64,000 bases of DNA from Alkalicoccus halolimnae (GTDB taxonomy: Bacteria > Bacillota > Bacilli > Bacillales > Salisediminibacteriaceae). A program made the position numbers and the translations under genes. This document shows, one piece after another, positions 1-8,085 of the stretch; position 1 is the first letter of the stretch, and each line of letters begins with the position of its first letter. The stretch spans positions 62,001 to 126,000 of the forward strand of contig NZ_CP144914.1 in NCBI RefSeq assembly GCF_008014775.2, written 5' to 3'. The notes below the pieces were generated by a model. The model saw nothing but the letters and a program-made list of their open reading frames with translations. It made no database searches and had not been told where the DNA came from.

Positions 1-1
1 T

Positions 2-712
2 ACAATGTCCGATGCGGTAGCTCAGGCTTATGAAGCGACAGGGCCTTTTGAAGAAGAAGAAGCGAATGAGGGGCTCAGAGGAATGGCTTCCCTGTACCCG
101 AACTACGTGCAGCTTGTGACAACAGCAGATTCAGGTATTGAATCAGTAGAAGATCTTGCTGGAATGGATGTAGGGGTAGGGGCTCCGAATTCGGGTGTAG
201 AGCTGAATGCAAGGATGATTCTGGAAGCTCATGGAATGGATTATGAAGATCTTAATGAAGATTTTCTCTCCTACAGTGAAGCCATTGATCAGATGCAGAA
301 CAATATGGTGGATGCAGCATTCGTTACAAGCGGTCTTCCGAACTCAACGGTAATTGATTTAGCAACCCAGGACGATGTACGTATCATTCCTATCGAAGGG
401 GAGGCACTGGCTTCTCTCCAGGAGGAGTATGACTTTTTCGGAGAAGGCACAATTCCAGCGGATGTTTATGATACAGAAGAAGATGTGCAGACAGCCACGA
501 TCATGAATGTGCTTCTCGTAAACGAAAGCTTGAGTGAAGAAGAAGTGTATGATCTTACGAAAACGATGTTCGACAATATTGATTCTATACACAGTTCCCA
601 TAACGCGGCCCAGGAAATTGATCTGGATACTGTAGCAGAAGGAATGCCGGTACCATTTCACCCTGGTGCAGAGCGTTATCTGGAAGAAGAAGGCGTTCTT
701 GACGAAGAGTAA
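2..712 (+). CDS. TAXI family TRAP transporter solute-binding protein (5' truncated by window edge)
   Basis: Extracytoplasmic receptor that captures a substrate and delivers it to the TRAP permease two genes downstream. The open frame runs in from the window edge, so the first Met (base 5) is almost certainly internal: about 236 residues are present, against a usual 320-340 including signal peptide. Visible family features are the SLYPNYVQLV segment, DSGIESVEDLAGMDVGVGAP and the following SGVELNAR, typical of TAXI proteins. The visible part is very acidic, as is common in secreted proteins of halophiles. The substrate cannot be read from sequence; dicarboxylates or glutamate are usual guesses for the family. 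It heads a receptor-DUF1850-permease operon. Confidence 0.9.
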   Translation, partial: TMSDAVAQAYEATGPFEEEEANEGLRGMASLYPNYVQLVTTADSGIESVEDLAGMDVGVGAPNSGVELNARMILEAHGMDYEDLNEDFLSYSEAIDQMQNNMVDAAFVTSGLPNSTVIDLATQDDVRIIPIEGEALASLQEEYDFFGEGTIPADVYDTEEDVQTATIMNVLLVNESLSEEEVYDLTKTMFDNIDSIHSSHNAAQEIDLDTVAEGMPVPFHPGAERYLEEEGVLDEE

Positions 713-747
713 AGGAGGTAAGAAGGGCTCCGGTCCTTCTACTTTTT
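711..747 (+). promoter_or_regulatory. Shine-Dalgarno plus hairpin between receptor gene and DUF1850 gene
   Basis: AAAGGAGGT lies at 711-719, 32 nt before the ATG at 752, too far for normal initiation. Between them is a stem-loop (AGAAGG 721-726 with CCTTCT 735-740, plus a G-T closing pair) followed by T5 at 743-747. It may fold out so that the ribosome site comes within about 12 nt of the ATG, or act as a leaky terminator giving more receptor than permease. Both readings are inference. Confidence 0.5.
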
Positions 748-751
748 CGAT

Positions 752-1216
752 ATGAAGACTAATTGGATAAAACATACAGCTGTCATGGTTTTTCTGTTGT
801 TGTGCTCCGGCTGCAGCACAGAAAGTGAAATAATGACAATTGAGCATGCGCGGGAAGGGGATGTCTTATTTGAAACCGAGGTGGAAACAGAAGATGAAAT
901 CGGGCTGGGGTGGATCCACTCAGTTGAGAAGACCCCCTGGACAGATATTTTTACAGTAAAAGAGGATTCATGTTCGTTAATGCTAACAGAAACCAGGTTC
1001 CAGTCCTTTGGTGCAGGCGTCGAACATGAATACGAAGAGATCGAGCACAGCGATGGAATTTACACTGCGAAGGGGCTGGATGAATGCCACGAGTCTATTA
1101 ATTGGATTCACTCCCATGAAGCCCGGCATGAAATAACGATAAACGGCCAATCCGTTGTGGCATCAGAATCATTACCGCATCATGAACCTCTGCGGATACT
1201 CATCGAAGAAAGGTGA
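752..1216 (+). CDS. DUF1850 domain lipoprotein of a TRAP transporter operon
   Basis: 154-residue putative lipoprotein. The N-terminus has Lys residues, a hydrophobic stretch and a lipobox-like LCSGC with the modified Cys near residue 21, so it is probably anchored on the outer face of the membrane. The rest matches the pattern of DUF1850 proteins (GLGWIHSVEKTPW, ETRFQSFGAGVEHE), which lie beside TAXI-type TRAP systems in many bacteria; their function is unknown. The ATG at 752 is the only start giving a complete signal peptide, but its Shine-Dalgarno is unusually distant (711-719) with a hairpin in between. The stop is 4 bases before the permease start, so the genes are co-transcribed. Confidence 0.75.
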   Translation: MKTNWIKHTAVMVFLLLCSGCSTESEIMTIEHAREGDVLFETEVETEDEIGLGWIHSVEKTPWTDIFTVKEDSCSLMLTETRFQSFGAGVEHEYEEIEHSDGIYTAKGLDECHESINWIHSHEARHEITINGQSVVASESLPHHEPLRILIEER

Positions 1217-1220
1217 TGTT

Positions 1221-3206
1221 ATGACTTCCTCCAATAATGCAAGTGAGAAAAAGCACGTAAATGAATCACAGGACGATCAGGAGCAGCAATCAGTATTGGA
1301 AAAATACGATAACGAGTCCCGGTTCCGGGTTTTTGACAATCAGAAAATTGCCTGGATGGTCTCACTAATTGCTGTCGGCTTATCCCTTTACCATTTATAC
1401 ACTTCTTATTTCGGGACACCGGTTACGCTGCAGCACCGCTCTCTGCACGTAGCTGTTATTCTGATGCTCGTTTTTCTTTTATACCCGGCGCTCAAAAAAT
1501 CAAGAAGAAATATTCTCCAATGGTATGATGCTGTATTCGCTCTTATGGCTCTGTCTACCACTGTTTATGTTTTTGTAGAATACGAGGGAATTATACAGCG
1601 GGGAGGGATCCCGAATAATTACGACCTGTTGTTCGGCGGCCTTCTCGTTCTGCTCGTACTGGAAGCCGCGAGGAGGGTTACCGGCTGGGGACTCCCGCTT
1701 CTGGCTTCCCTCTTTTTAGTGTATGGACTCTTTGGACGGGAAATAGGGGGTATTTTCCGGCATAGAGGTTACGAGTGGGATGAAATTGTTGGATATATGT
1801 ATCAGACAACAGAAGGAGTTTACAGTACGGCTATAGGGGTATCTGCTACCTATATCTTCCTTTTCATTCTCTTTGGAGCATTTCTGCAGAAATCAGGAAT
1901 GGGCCAGTTTTTTAATGACCTCGCTCTGGCAATCGCCGGACAGACCCGCGGAGGTCCTGCAAAAGTCTCCGTTATCGCGAGCGGTTTTCTGGGAAGCATT
2001 AACGGAGCTGCGGTCGCTAATGTTGTTACGACAGGCTCTTTCACGATTCCGCTTATGAAAAAAATCGGGTATAAGAAAGATTTTGCCGGGGCAGTGGAAG
2101 CTTCTGCCTCGGTAGGCGGTCAGATTCTGCCGCCTATTATGGGAGCCGCAGCTTTTATTATGGCTGAGATTCTGGGCATGCCTTACAGTGAGATTGCCCT
2201 GGCTGCACTGCTGCCGGCACTGCTGTTTTATTTGGGGGTAATTACTCAAATTCATCTGCGTGCTTCAAAGGAAGGATTAAAGGGTATTTCCAAAGAAAAC
2301 CTCCCGGCAATAAAGCAGGTCATGGCAGAACGGGGACATTTGCTGATCCCTCTTATGTTCTTAATGTACATGTTATTTTTCAGCGGAAGAACAATTATTT
2401 TCTCCGCTTTGTTAACAATTATCGTGACAGTAATTGTTGCGATGATCCGCAAAACGACACGCATGTCTTTCCGTGACATAGTCGAAGCTCTGGAGAACGG
2501 GGCGCGCACGGCGGTGGGTGTAGCAGTAGCCTGTGCCGCTGTTGGACTTATTGTCGGAATTGCGTCTTTGACAGGCTTTGGACTCAGTCTGGCCAACGGT
2601 ATTATTACTCTTGGCGGGGAAAGTCTACTGTTAACGCTTATGTTTACGATGGTAGCCTGTATTGTCCTGGGCATGGGGCTCCCGAGTATTCCAACTTATA
2701 TTATTACTTCTACTATGGCAGCTCCTGCCTTAATAGAACTGGGGATTGAAGCGCTTGTAGCCCACCTTTTTGTGTTCTATTTCGGGATCTTTGCCAACAT
2801 TACTCCTCCTGTAGCTCTGGCATCCTTTGCAGCAGCGGGTATTTCAGGAGGAAATCAGATGCGTACCGGGTTTGTATCGATGAAACTTGCCGTCGCCGGT
2901 TTTATCGTCCCGTATTTGTTTGTCTATAATGATTCCCTGCTGCTTACTAATACAACCTTTACTGAAGGAGTGCTCGTTGTTACTACTTCTGTCATTGGTG
3001 TAATGATGCTCGGTGTTGCGGCAGAAGGTTTTCTTATGACGAAGATGCCCGCCGTATTACGAATCGTGCTGGCAGGGGGAGCGATCATGCTCATGACCCC
3101 TAATCTGTTTTATGACGCAGCTGCTCTTCTTATCATTTCTGTCTGTCTTGGCATTCAATGGATTTTGGCAAGGCGCGTCGGTTTAAATTATTTAAAAGCT
3201 GTATAA
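1221..3206 (+). CDS. TRAP transporter permease, fused small and large subunits (TAXI/DctQM type)
   Basis: 661-residue polytopic membrane protein that imports the receptor-bound substrate using an ion gradient. The acidic, hydrophilic first 40 residues precede about four helices matching the small DctQ-like unit, then a long DctM-like domain with many helices and conserved glycine-rich loops (SINGAAVANVVTTGSF; GLPSIPTYIITSTMAAPAL; FGIFANITPPVALASFAAAG). Fusion of both subunits is normal in TAXI systems. The frame is open upstream to 1155, but ATG 1221 follows GAAAGGTG at good spacing and sits 4 bases after the DUF1850 stop, so 1221 is chosen. Sodium coupling is likely in a halophile but not shown by sequence. 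Confidence 0.9.
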   Translation: MTSSNNASEKKHVNESQDDQEQQSVLEKYDNESRFRVFDNQKIAWMVSLIAVGLSLYHLYTSYFGTPVTLQHRSLHVAVILMLVFLLYPALKKSRRNILQWYDAVFALMALSTTVYVFVEYEGIIQRGGIPNNYDLLFGGLLVLLVLEAARRVTGWGLPLLASLFLVYGLFGREIGGIFRHRGYEWDEIVGYMYQTTEGVYSTAIGVSATYIFLFILFGAFLQKSGMGQFFNDLALAIAGQTRGGPAKVSVIASGFLGSINGAAVANVVTTGSFTIPLMKKIGYKKDFAGAVEASASVGGQILPPIMGAAAFIMAEILGMPYSEIALAALLPALLFYLGVITQIHLRASKEGLKGISKENLPAIKQVMAERGHLLIPLMFLMYMLFFSGRTIIFSALLTIIVTVIVAMIRKTTRMSFRDIVEALENGARTAVGVAVACAAVGLIVGIASLTGFGLSLANGIITLGGESLLLTLMFTMVACIVLGMGLPSIPTYIITSTMAAPALIELGIEALVAHLFVFYFGIFANITPPVALASFAAAGISGGNQMRTGFVSMKLAVAGFIVPYLFVYNDSLLLTNTTFTEGVLVVTTSVIGVMMLGVAAEGFLMTKMPAVLRIVLAGGAIMLMTPNLFYDAAALLIISVCLGIQWILARRVGLNYLKAV

Positions 3207-3243
3207 ATTGAACTTAAGATCTATATTGAAAGGGGTGTGAATA

Positions 3244-4029
3244 ATGGATTTAAAACTGACCGGCAAAAAAGTGATCGTTCTTGCTTCGAGCAAAGGACTC
3301 GGGGCAGGAATTGCAGAAGCGTTTGCGGAAGAAGGTGCTGATGTCGTTATTACCGGACGAAGCGAGGAGTCACTCCGGGACAGAGCCTCCCTGATTGAGC
3401 AGAAAACAGGGCGTTCCGTTCTTACCGCCGCAGTGGATCTTACCCATCAAAAAAGTATTGAAGATATGATCAAAAAAGCAGCCGGGGAGCTGGGGGGAGT
3501 TGATATTTTAATTAACAATACCGGCGGCCCTCCTGCCGGCTCTTTCAAAAAGCTGAGTGAAGAAGACTGGGACTTTGCGTATTCGCTTACTCTGCGAAGT
3601 TATATAACAGCGGTCCGTTCTGTGCTGCCATTTATGAAAGGCAGTGGAGGAAGGATATTAAACGTCACTTCTTCTTCTATTAAACAGCCGGTGGAAGACT
3701 TAATTTTAAGCAACACGTTCCGTATGGGCGTTCTCGGTTTAACGAAGTCTCTTTCCAAGGAACTGGCTGAAGATAATATTTTAATTAACACGGTTGGACC
3801 GGGACGTATCGAAACAGAGCGCGTCCAGCAGATTGATGCCAAGAAAGCAGAGAAAAGCGGGAAAACACCGGAAGAAGTAAAAGCAGAAAGTGAAGCTTCT
3901 ATTCCACTCGCAAGATACGGACAGCCCGGGGAATTTGCTTCCCTCGTTGTTTTTCTCGCTTCGCCTAAAAATACGTATACAACCGGACAGCACCTCGTCA
4001 TTGACGGGGGGATGACAAATGCTTATTAA
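3244..4029 (+). CDS. short-chain dehydrogenase/reductase with atypical active site
   Basis: 261-residue Rossmann-fold SDR. The cofactor loop is VLASSKGLGAGIA (near residues 11-23) in place of the usual TGxxxGxG, followed by GRS, which suits NADP(H). NNTGGPPAG replaces the usual NNAG motif, and DGGMTNAY closes the protein. The catalytic Ser is present (NVTSSS), but the YxxxK signature is missing: the expected stretch reads LSNTFRMGVLGLTKSLSKEL, with no Tyr four residues before the Lys. This is a known 3-oxoacyl-ACP-reductase-like subgroup, often annotated only as SDR oxidoreductase; the reaction is unknown. ATG 3244 follows AAAGGGGTG. It lies 37 bases after the TRAP permease and may act on the imported substrate. 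Confidence 0.8.
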   Translation: MDLKLTGKKVIVLASSKGLGAGIAEAFAEEGADVVITGRSEESLRDRASLIEQKTGRSVLTAAVDLTHQKSIEDMIKKAAGELGGVDILINNTGGPPAGSFKKLSEEDWDFAYSLTLRSYITAVRSVLPFMKGSGGRILNVTSSSIKQPVEDLILSNTFRMGVLGLTKSLSKELAEDNILINTVGPGRIETERVQQIDAKKAEKSGKTPEEVKAESEASIPLARYGQPGEFASLVVFLASPKNTYTTGQHLVIDGGMTNAY

Positions 4030-4150
4030 CGTTTTGATTGAGGAAGGAAGCTTCCGCCTTTAAGCGCGACTGCGTGGCACGAGCCGAGGGTCCATCCCGT
4101 CCGGAAAGCGTCCCATGGTAACGAAAGCGGTTGTTTACAGAAGCGGAAAC
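4030..4150. repeat. degenerate palindromic intergenic repeat (partial copy)
   Basis: No gene seen. It contains CCGTCCGGAAAGCGTCCCAT (4099-4118), essentially the reverse complement of the arm at about 55635-55660 in the ispF-gltX gap, so it looks like a partial or decayed copy of the same family in the opposite orientation. It is bounded by GCTTCCGCC and GAAGCGGAAAC, the usual ends of such Bacillaceae repeats. Confidence 0.45.
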
Positions 4151-4179
4151 TAATTATTAAATTCAACATATGTAGTCAG

Positions 4180-4209
4180 AGCAGCTGAAAATTCGGCTGC
4201 TTTTTCTTT
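4180..4209 (+). terminator. intrinsic terminator after the SDR gene
   Basis: Stem AGCAGC(TG) with (CG)GCTGCT around an AAAATT loop, followed by T5 and a further T-rich run. It ends the TRAP-SDR transcription unit. Confidence 0.75.
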
Positions 4210-4218
4210 ATACATACG

Positions 4219-4247
4219 TTTTTGTTCTTCCTAAATTATGGTATACT
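4219..4247 (+). promoter_or_regulatory. sigma-A promoter upstream of spoVG (extended -10)
   Basis: TATACT at 4242-4247 is preceded by TG (TGG-TATACT), giving an extended -10; a weak -35 TTTTTG lies 17 bases upstream. It would drive a leader of about 230 nt into spoVG. Confidence 0.5.
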
Positions 4248-4254
4248 AAATATT

Positions 4255-4402
4255 ATTTTACTTATCACTGTAAGCAGCAGGAAGCCGGAGTGCTTATGAA
4301 AAAAGACCGGGGTTTTGTTCAGCGGGACTGAAGGAGCTTCAACACATTCCGCTTTTCCGTTCATTTTATCACCGTATGAATCATTAAATTGGTCTTTTTT
4401 TG
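4255..4402 (+). ncRNA. candidate structured leader or small RNA upstream of spoVG
   Basis: AAAAAAGACC (4299-4308) is exactly complementary to GGTCTTTTTT (4391-4400), enclosing about 82 nt; the 3' arm is a T-run, so the pair resembles a terminator base. A short frame (ATG 4296 to TGA 4331, MKKDRGFVQRD) with a weak ribosome site starts at the 5' arm. It could be a terminated small RNA or an attenuator for spoVG. I do not recognise a known riboswitch class. Confidence 0.35.
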
Positions 4403-4412
4403 AAATTTAAGA

Positions 4413-4437
4413 AGGTATTTAAAATGATATCCAGAAT
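4413..4437 (+). promoter_or_regulatory. candidate sigma-H-type promoter of spoVG
   Basis: AGGT (4413-4416) and GAAT (4434-4437) are 17 bases apart, the same spacing as AGGA and GAAT in the sigma-H promoter of B. subtilis spoVG as I recall it, and sit about 50 bases before the start codon. One mismatch in the -35 element. The sigH gene is in this window at 61983. Confidence 0.45.
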
Positions 4438-4487
4438 ACATAATTAAAAGGCAATAGTAACAATCAAAAGAGAAGGTGGTGGGAGAC

Positions 4488-4778
4488 ATGGAAGTAACAG
4501 ACGTGAGACTGCGGCGCGTAGACACGGAAGGGCGCATGCGCGCTATTGCCTCGATTACGATAGATGAGGAATTTGTCGTACATGATATCCGTGTCATAGA
4601 CGGGAATAACGGGATGTTTGTAGCGATGCCAAGTAAGAGAACTCCGGACGGAGAGTTCCGTGATATTGCGCACCCGATCTCTTCAAAAGCAAGGGAAAAA
4701 ATACAGGGGGCCGTTCTGAAAGTTTTTGAAGATGCAGACGAAAATTCCGAGAAATATGAAGAAGCCGGCACGTCCTGA
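4488..4778 (+). CDS. spoVG: SpoVG family RNA-binding regulator
   Basis: 96 residues, close to the 97 of B. subtilis SpoVG. It is collinear throughout ([47 protein letters not shown]). The family is a small site-specific nucleic-acid-binding regulator that affects asymmetric septation in sporulating bacilli and virulence, capsule or cell-wall genes in non-sporulating relatives such as Staphylococcus and Listeria. The ATG at 4488 follows AAGGTGGTGGGAG; an in-frame GTG four codons earlier is less likely. It is retained although most sporulation genes of this region are gone, consistent with a vegetative role. A terminator follows, so it is its own unit. Confidence 0.95.
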   Translation: MEVTDVRLRRVDTEGRMRAIASITIDEEFVVHDIRVIDGNNGMFVAMPSKRTPDGEFRDIAHPISSKAREKIQGAVLKVFEDADENSEKYEEAGTS

Positions 4779-4805
4779 AGAAGGCTGGCCGAAGTGTTAT
4801 TCAGA

Positions 4806-4834
4806 AAGTCCGGCACAGGGGGCCGGACTTTTTT
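4806..4834 (+). terminator. intrinsic terminator after spoVG
   Basis: AAGTCCGGC (4806-4814) pairs with GCCGGACTT (4822-4830), loop about 7 nt, followed by T4. It separates spoVG from glmU. Confidence 0.85.
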
Positions 4835-4865
4835 ATGTGAAAAATGCGAAGAAACGCGGAATACC

Positions 4866-4894
4866 TTGAAATGAACAAGGATATAAGATATATT
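4866..4894 (+). promoter_or_regulatory. sigma-A promoter of glmU
   Basis: TTGAAA (4866-4871), 17-base spacer, TATATT (4889-4894), 36 bases before the glmU start. Confidence 0.65.
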
Positions 4895-4929
4895 CATAAT
4901 GGAAAATCAGGCCGTGGAGGGTATAATAC

Positions 4930-6288
4930 ATGACAAATCGATTTGCAGTAGTTCTCGCTGCCGGAAAAGGCACACGAATGAAATCAAATTTGTACAAAGT
5001 GCTTCATCCCGTAGCCGGGAAACCGATGGTTCAGCATATTGTTGATCAGCTTAAGCCCTGTGGAATAAGTGAAATTGTGACGATTGTTGGTCACGGAGCT
5101 GAAACAGTCAAAAGCCAGCTCGGTGATTCTGTCAGTTACGCCATACAGGAAGAACAGCTCGGAACAGGTCATGCTGTTATGCAGGCGGAAGAACAGCTGC
5201 AGAACAAGGCCGGTACGACGCTTGTCGTATGCGGAGATACTCCGCTGTTAACAGCAGAAACGATGGAGCAGCTCGTTCAGTTTCATCAGTCTAAAAAAGC
5301 GAAAGCAACGATTTTGACCGCCCACGCTGAAAACCCGGCAGGATACGGACGGGTCCTTCGCAACGAGGCAGGCGAAGTAGTGAAAATTGTCGAACAGAAA
5401 GATGCTTCCGAAGCGGAAAAGAAAGTTCAGGAAATTAATACCGGCACTTACTGTTTTGATAATAAGGTGCTTTTCGAAACACTCAAGCAGGTCGGCAATG
5501 ATAATTCCCAGGGAGAATACTACCTGCCTGATGTTATCGAGATTTTAAAAGAGCAGGGAGAGCCGATTTTCGCCTGGCAGAGCGAGCATTTTCATGAAAC
5601 AATGGGTGTTAATGACCGCGTTGCGCTCAGTGAAGCAGAAAAGTGGATGAAAAAACGGACGAATGAACACTGGATGCGCGAAGGCGTTACGATCGTGGAC
5701 CCGGAGAACACATACATCGGTGCAGATGTTACGATAGGACGGGACACGGTAATAGAACCGGGGACGATGATCCAGGGTGATACTCAAATCGGTGAAAGCT
5801 GCCACATAGGACCGCAGACGGAAATTAAAAACAGCTCTATCGCTGGCAGCACGACGATTAAACAATCGGTCGTTCATGACAGCGCTGTTGGCAGCCGTGT
5901 GTCTATTGGACCGTTTGCCCATCTTCGTCCGCAGACAGAGCTTGCTGACGAAGTGAAAGTAGGGAATTTCGTAGAACTTAAGAAAATGAAAATGGGAGAA
6001 GGAAGCAAAGCTTCCCACTTAAGTTATCTTGGCGACGCAGATATCGGCAAAGGCGTAAATGTCGGGTGCGGATCAATTACCGTCAACTATGACGGAAAAA
6101 ATAAGCATTTAACAAAAGTGGAAGATGGAGCCTTTATAGGCTGCAACTCGAACTTGATCGCCCCGGTAACGATCGGAGCCGGATCTTACGTAGCAGCAGG
6201 TTCTACGATTACAGATGATGTGCCTGGGGATTCCCTGGCTATTGCCAGAGAGCGCCAGACGGTGAAAGAAGGATATATAAAAAAATAA
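4930..6288 (+). CDS. glmU: bifunctional UDP-N-acetylglucosamine pyrophosphorylase / glucosamine-1-phosphate N-acetyltransferase
   Basis: 452 residues (B. subtilis GcaD 456). Makes UDP-GlcNAc for peptidoglycan and teichoic acids in two steps: acetylation of glucosamine-1-phosphate, then uridylylation. The N-terminal nucleotidyltransferase domain shows [11 protein letters not shown] at 9-19 and GDTPLL near 102; the C-terminal half (from about 250) is a left-handed beta-helix of hexapeptide repeats with the acetyltransferase site ([38 protein letters not shown]). ATG 4930 follows GGAGGGT. Own promoter and preceding terminator; prs follows after 37 bases and is probably co-transcribed, as in B. 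subtilis. Confidence 0.97.
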   Translation: MTNRFAVVLAAGKGTRMKSNLYKVLHPVAGKPMVQHIVDQLKPCGISEIVTIVGHGAETVKSQLGDSVSYAIQEEQLGTGHAVMQAEEQLQNKAGTTLVVCGDTPLLTAETMEQLVQFHQSKKAKATILTAHAENPAGYGRVLRNEAGEVVKIVEQKDASEAEKKVQEINTGTYCFDNKVLFETLKQVGNDNSQGEYYLPDVIEILKEQGEPIFAWQSEHFHETMGVNDRVALSEAEKWMKKRTNEHWMREGVTIVDPENTYIGADVTIGRDTVIEPGTMIQGDTQIGESCHIGPQTEIKNSSIAGSTTIKQSVVHDSAVGSRVSIGPFAHLRPQTELADEVKVGNFVELKKMKMGEGSKASHLSYLGDADIGKGVNVGCGSITVNYDGKNKHLTKVEDGAFIGCNSNLIAPVTIGAGSYVAAGSTITDDVPGDSLAIARERQTVKEGYIKK

Positions 6289-6325
6289 TTTACGAATTTC
6301 CTATCTATAATTGGAGGGCATACGC

Positions 6326-7276
6326 ATGGCTGAATATGCAGACAGTAATTTAAAAGTATTTACGTTAAGTTCAAATCCGGAATTGGCGCAGGAAATTACC
6401 GAAACAATCGGAGTTCCGCTCGGAAAAAGCTCGGTACAGCGATTCAGCGATGGAGAAATCCAGATTAATATAGAAGAAAGCATTCGCGGCTGTGATATTT
6501 ATGTAGTGCAGTCAACGTCTTCTCCGGCCAATGAGCATATTATGGAACTGCTTATTATGATCGATGCACTGAAACGGGCATCAGCCCGAACGATTAATGT
6601 CGTGCTTCCTTATTACGGGTATGCCCGACAGGACCGAAAAGCCCGTTCCCGTGAACCGATCACAGCCAAGCTTGTCGCAAACCTGCTGGAGACGGCAGGG
6701 GCTACCCGCCTTATCACGCTCGACCTTCATGCGACACAAATTCAAGGGTTCTTCGATATTCCAGTTGACCAGCTCGTAGGCGTACCAATTCTTGCTAATT
6801 ATTTCGAAAAGAAAAACTTTGAAGACATCGTAATCGTCTCCCCCGACCACGGAGGGGTAGTGCGTGCCCGGAAAATGGCAGACCGCCTGAAAGCGCCGAT
6901 TGCTATTATCGATAAACGCCGCCCGAAACCGAACATGTCGGAAGTAATGAATATCGTGGGAAACATTGAAGGAAAAACAGCGATTATCATTGATGATATT
7001 ATTGATACAGCAGGTACAATGAGTCTGGCCGCAAATGCGATGGTCGAAAATGGTGCTGAGGCTGTCTATGCATGCAGTACTCACCCGGTTCTCTCAGGTC
7101 CTGCAGTGGAACGGATTCAAAACTCAAAAATCAAAGAGCTTGTCGTTACAAATTCCATCCCGCTTCCGGATTCGAAAAGAATTTCGAAGATTAAGCAGCT
7201 TTCGATTGCCCCGCTCATCGCGAAGGCGATTGTGCACGTTCACGAGCAGCGCTCCGTAAGCCGTCTGTTTGATTAA
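6326..7276 (+). CDS. prs: ribose-phosphate pyrophosphokinase
   Basis: 316 residues (B. subtilis 317). Transfers pyrophosphate from ATP to ribose-5-phosphate, giving PRPP for purines, pyrimidines, His, Trp and NAD. Visible are the catalytic/flexible region [19 protein letters not shown] (near 95-115), [12 protein letters not shown] (near 130) and the PRPP-binding loop [12 protein letters not shown] (near 215-227). ATG 6326 lies 8 bases after TTGGAGGG; an upstream in-frame TTG would include the ribosome site and is rejected. It sits between glmU and ctc as in other bacilli. Confidence 0.97.
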   Translation: MAEYADSNLKVFTLSSNPELAQEITETIGVPLGKSSVQRFSDGEIQINIEESIRGCDIYVVQSTSSPANEHIMELLIMIDALKRASARTINVVLPYYGYARQDRKARSREPITAKLVANLLETAGATRLITLDLHATQIQGFFDIPVDQLVGVPILANYFEKKNFEDIVIVSPDHGGVVRARKMADRLKAPIAIIDKRRPKPNMSEVMNIVGNIEGKTAIIIDDIIDTAGTMSLAANAMVENGAEAVYACSTHPVLSGPAVERIQNSKIKELVVTNSIPLPDSKRISKIKQLSIAPLIAKAIVHVHEQRSVSRLFD

Positions 7277-7355
7277 GAGAGTTTCCAAACCGGCTGTTCC
7301 GGCCGTTGAAGCAGCTATAAAAACAGCTCCAATAGCGAAAGTTAAAAAAGAAAGC

Positions 7356-7393
7356 TTGAAAAGTGAAGTTTACTTGTCCTATAATTGGGGAAG
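7356..7393 (+). promoter_or_regulatory. promoter region of ctc: sigma-A with overlapping sigma-B-like elements
   Basis: TTGAAA (7356-7361), 18 bases, TATAAT (7380-7385) forms a sigma-A promoter. Overlapping it, GTTTAC (7368-7373) and GGGAAG (7388-7393) at 14-base spacing fit the sigma-B consensus (GTTTAA/GGGWAW). In B. subtilis ctc is a classical general-stress gene under sigma-B; whether this organism has sigma-B is not visible here. Confidence 0.5.
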
Positions 7394-7434
7394 GTGCATT
7401 TAGGATCTGAATAAATTATGAGGTGATTTTAGTT

Positions 7435-8085
7435 ATGGTTACAGTGTTGAAAGCAGCTGTTAGAGAGGACCTCCGCGGTTCTCGTTTATCAAAAATTCGT
7501 CAGCAGGGACATATTCCCGCTGTTGTTTATGGCAAGAAGTTTGAAAGCCGTCCCGTGGCGGTAGAAGAAGTAGACTTTATTAAGACAATGCGTTCCGAAG
7601 GTAAAACCGGCGTATTTAAACTTGATATTGACGGCACACAGACAGACGTTATGATTTACGATATGCAGTTTGACACTCTTAAAAATAAGGTTGTCCACGT
7701 AGACTTCTATGCAGCAGATATGAAAGTGGAGATGGATGCAGATGTACCTGTATCTGTTGTTGGCGAGTCTATCGGAGTAAAAGAAGGCGGAGTACTTCAG
7801 CAGGCTGTTTATGAGCTTTCTGTCCGTGCCCTTCCACAGCAGCTTCCGGATTCAATTGAAGTTAACGTAGAAAATCTTGACGTCAACGATGCCCTTCTAG
7901 TTAAAGATCTGACAGCAGGAGAAAACTACGAATTCAACAACGATCCTGAAGAAGTGGTCGTTTCCATTACTCCTCCGGACGAAGAGCCGGAAGAGCCGGA
8001 AGTTGAAGTAGACGAAGAGCCTGAGCTTGTCGGATCCGAAGAAGAAGACGGCGAGCCGGAAGTATCTGGCGAAAAGGACAACTAA
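7435..8085 (+). CDS. ctc: 50S ribosomal protein bL25, general stress CTC form
   Basis: 216 residues. Binds 5S rRNA in the large subunit. The N-terminal bL25 domain (residues 1-90: AAVREDLRGSRLSKIRQQGHIPAVVYG) is followed by the CTC beta-domain (VPVSVVGESIGVKEGGVLQQ; SVRALPQQLPDSIEVNVENL) and a strongly acidic tail rich in Glu, Asp and Pro from about 180. ATG 7435 follows GAGGTGATTTTAGTT; the in-frame GTG at 7423 overlaps the ribosome site and is rejected. Monocistronic: promoter upstream, strong hairpin downstream. Confidence 0.95.
   Translation: MVTVLKAAVREDLRGSRLSKIRQQGHIPAVVYGKKFESRPVAVEEVDFIKTMRSEGKTGVFKLDIDGTQTDVMIYDMQFDTLKNKVVHVDFYAADMKVEMDADVPVSVVGESIGVKEGGVLQQAVYELSVRALPQQLPDSIEVNVENLDVNDALLVKDLTAGENYEFNNDPEEVVVSITPPDEEPEEPEVEVDEEPELVGSEEEDGEPEVSGEKDN

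Noticed and set aside
359..847. Minus-strand frame of 162 codons opposite the TAXI receptor
   Set aside because: Lies antisense to clearly conserved coding sequence with no recognisable motif or ribosome site.
7277..7350. Terminator after prs
   Set aside because: Short inverted segments (CCGGC/GCCGG) are present but there is no stable long stem with a T-run.
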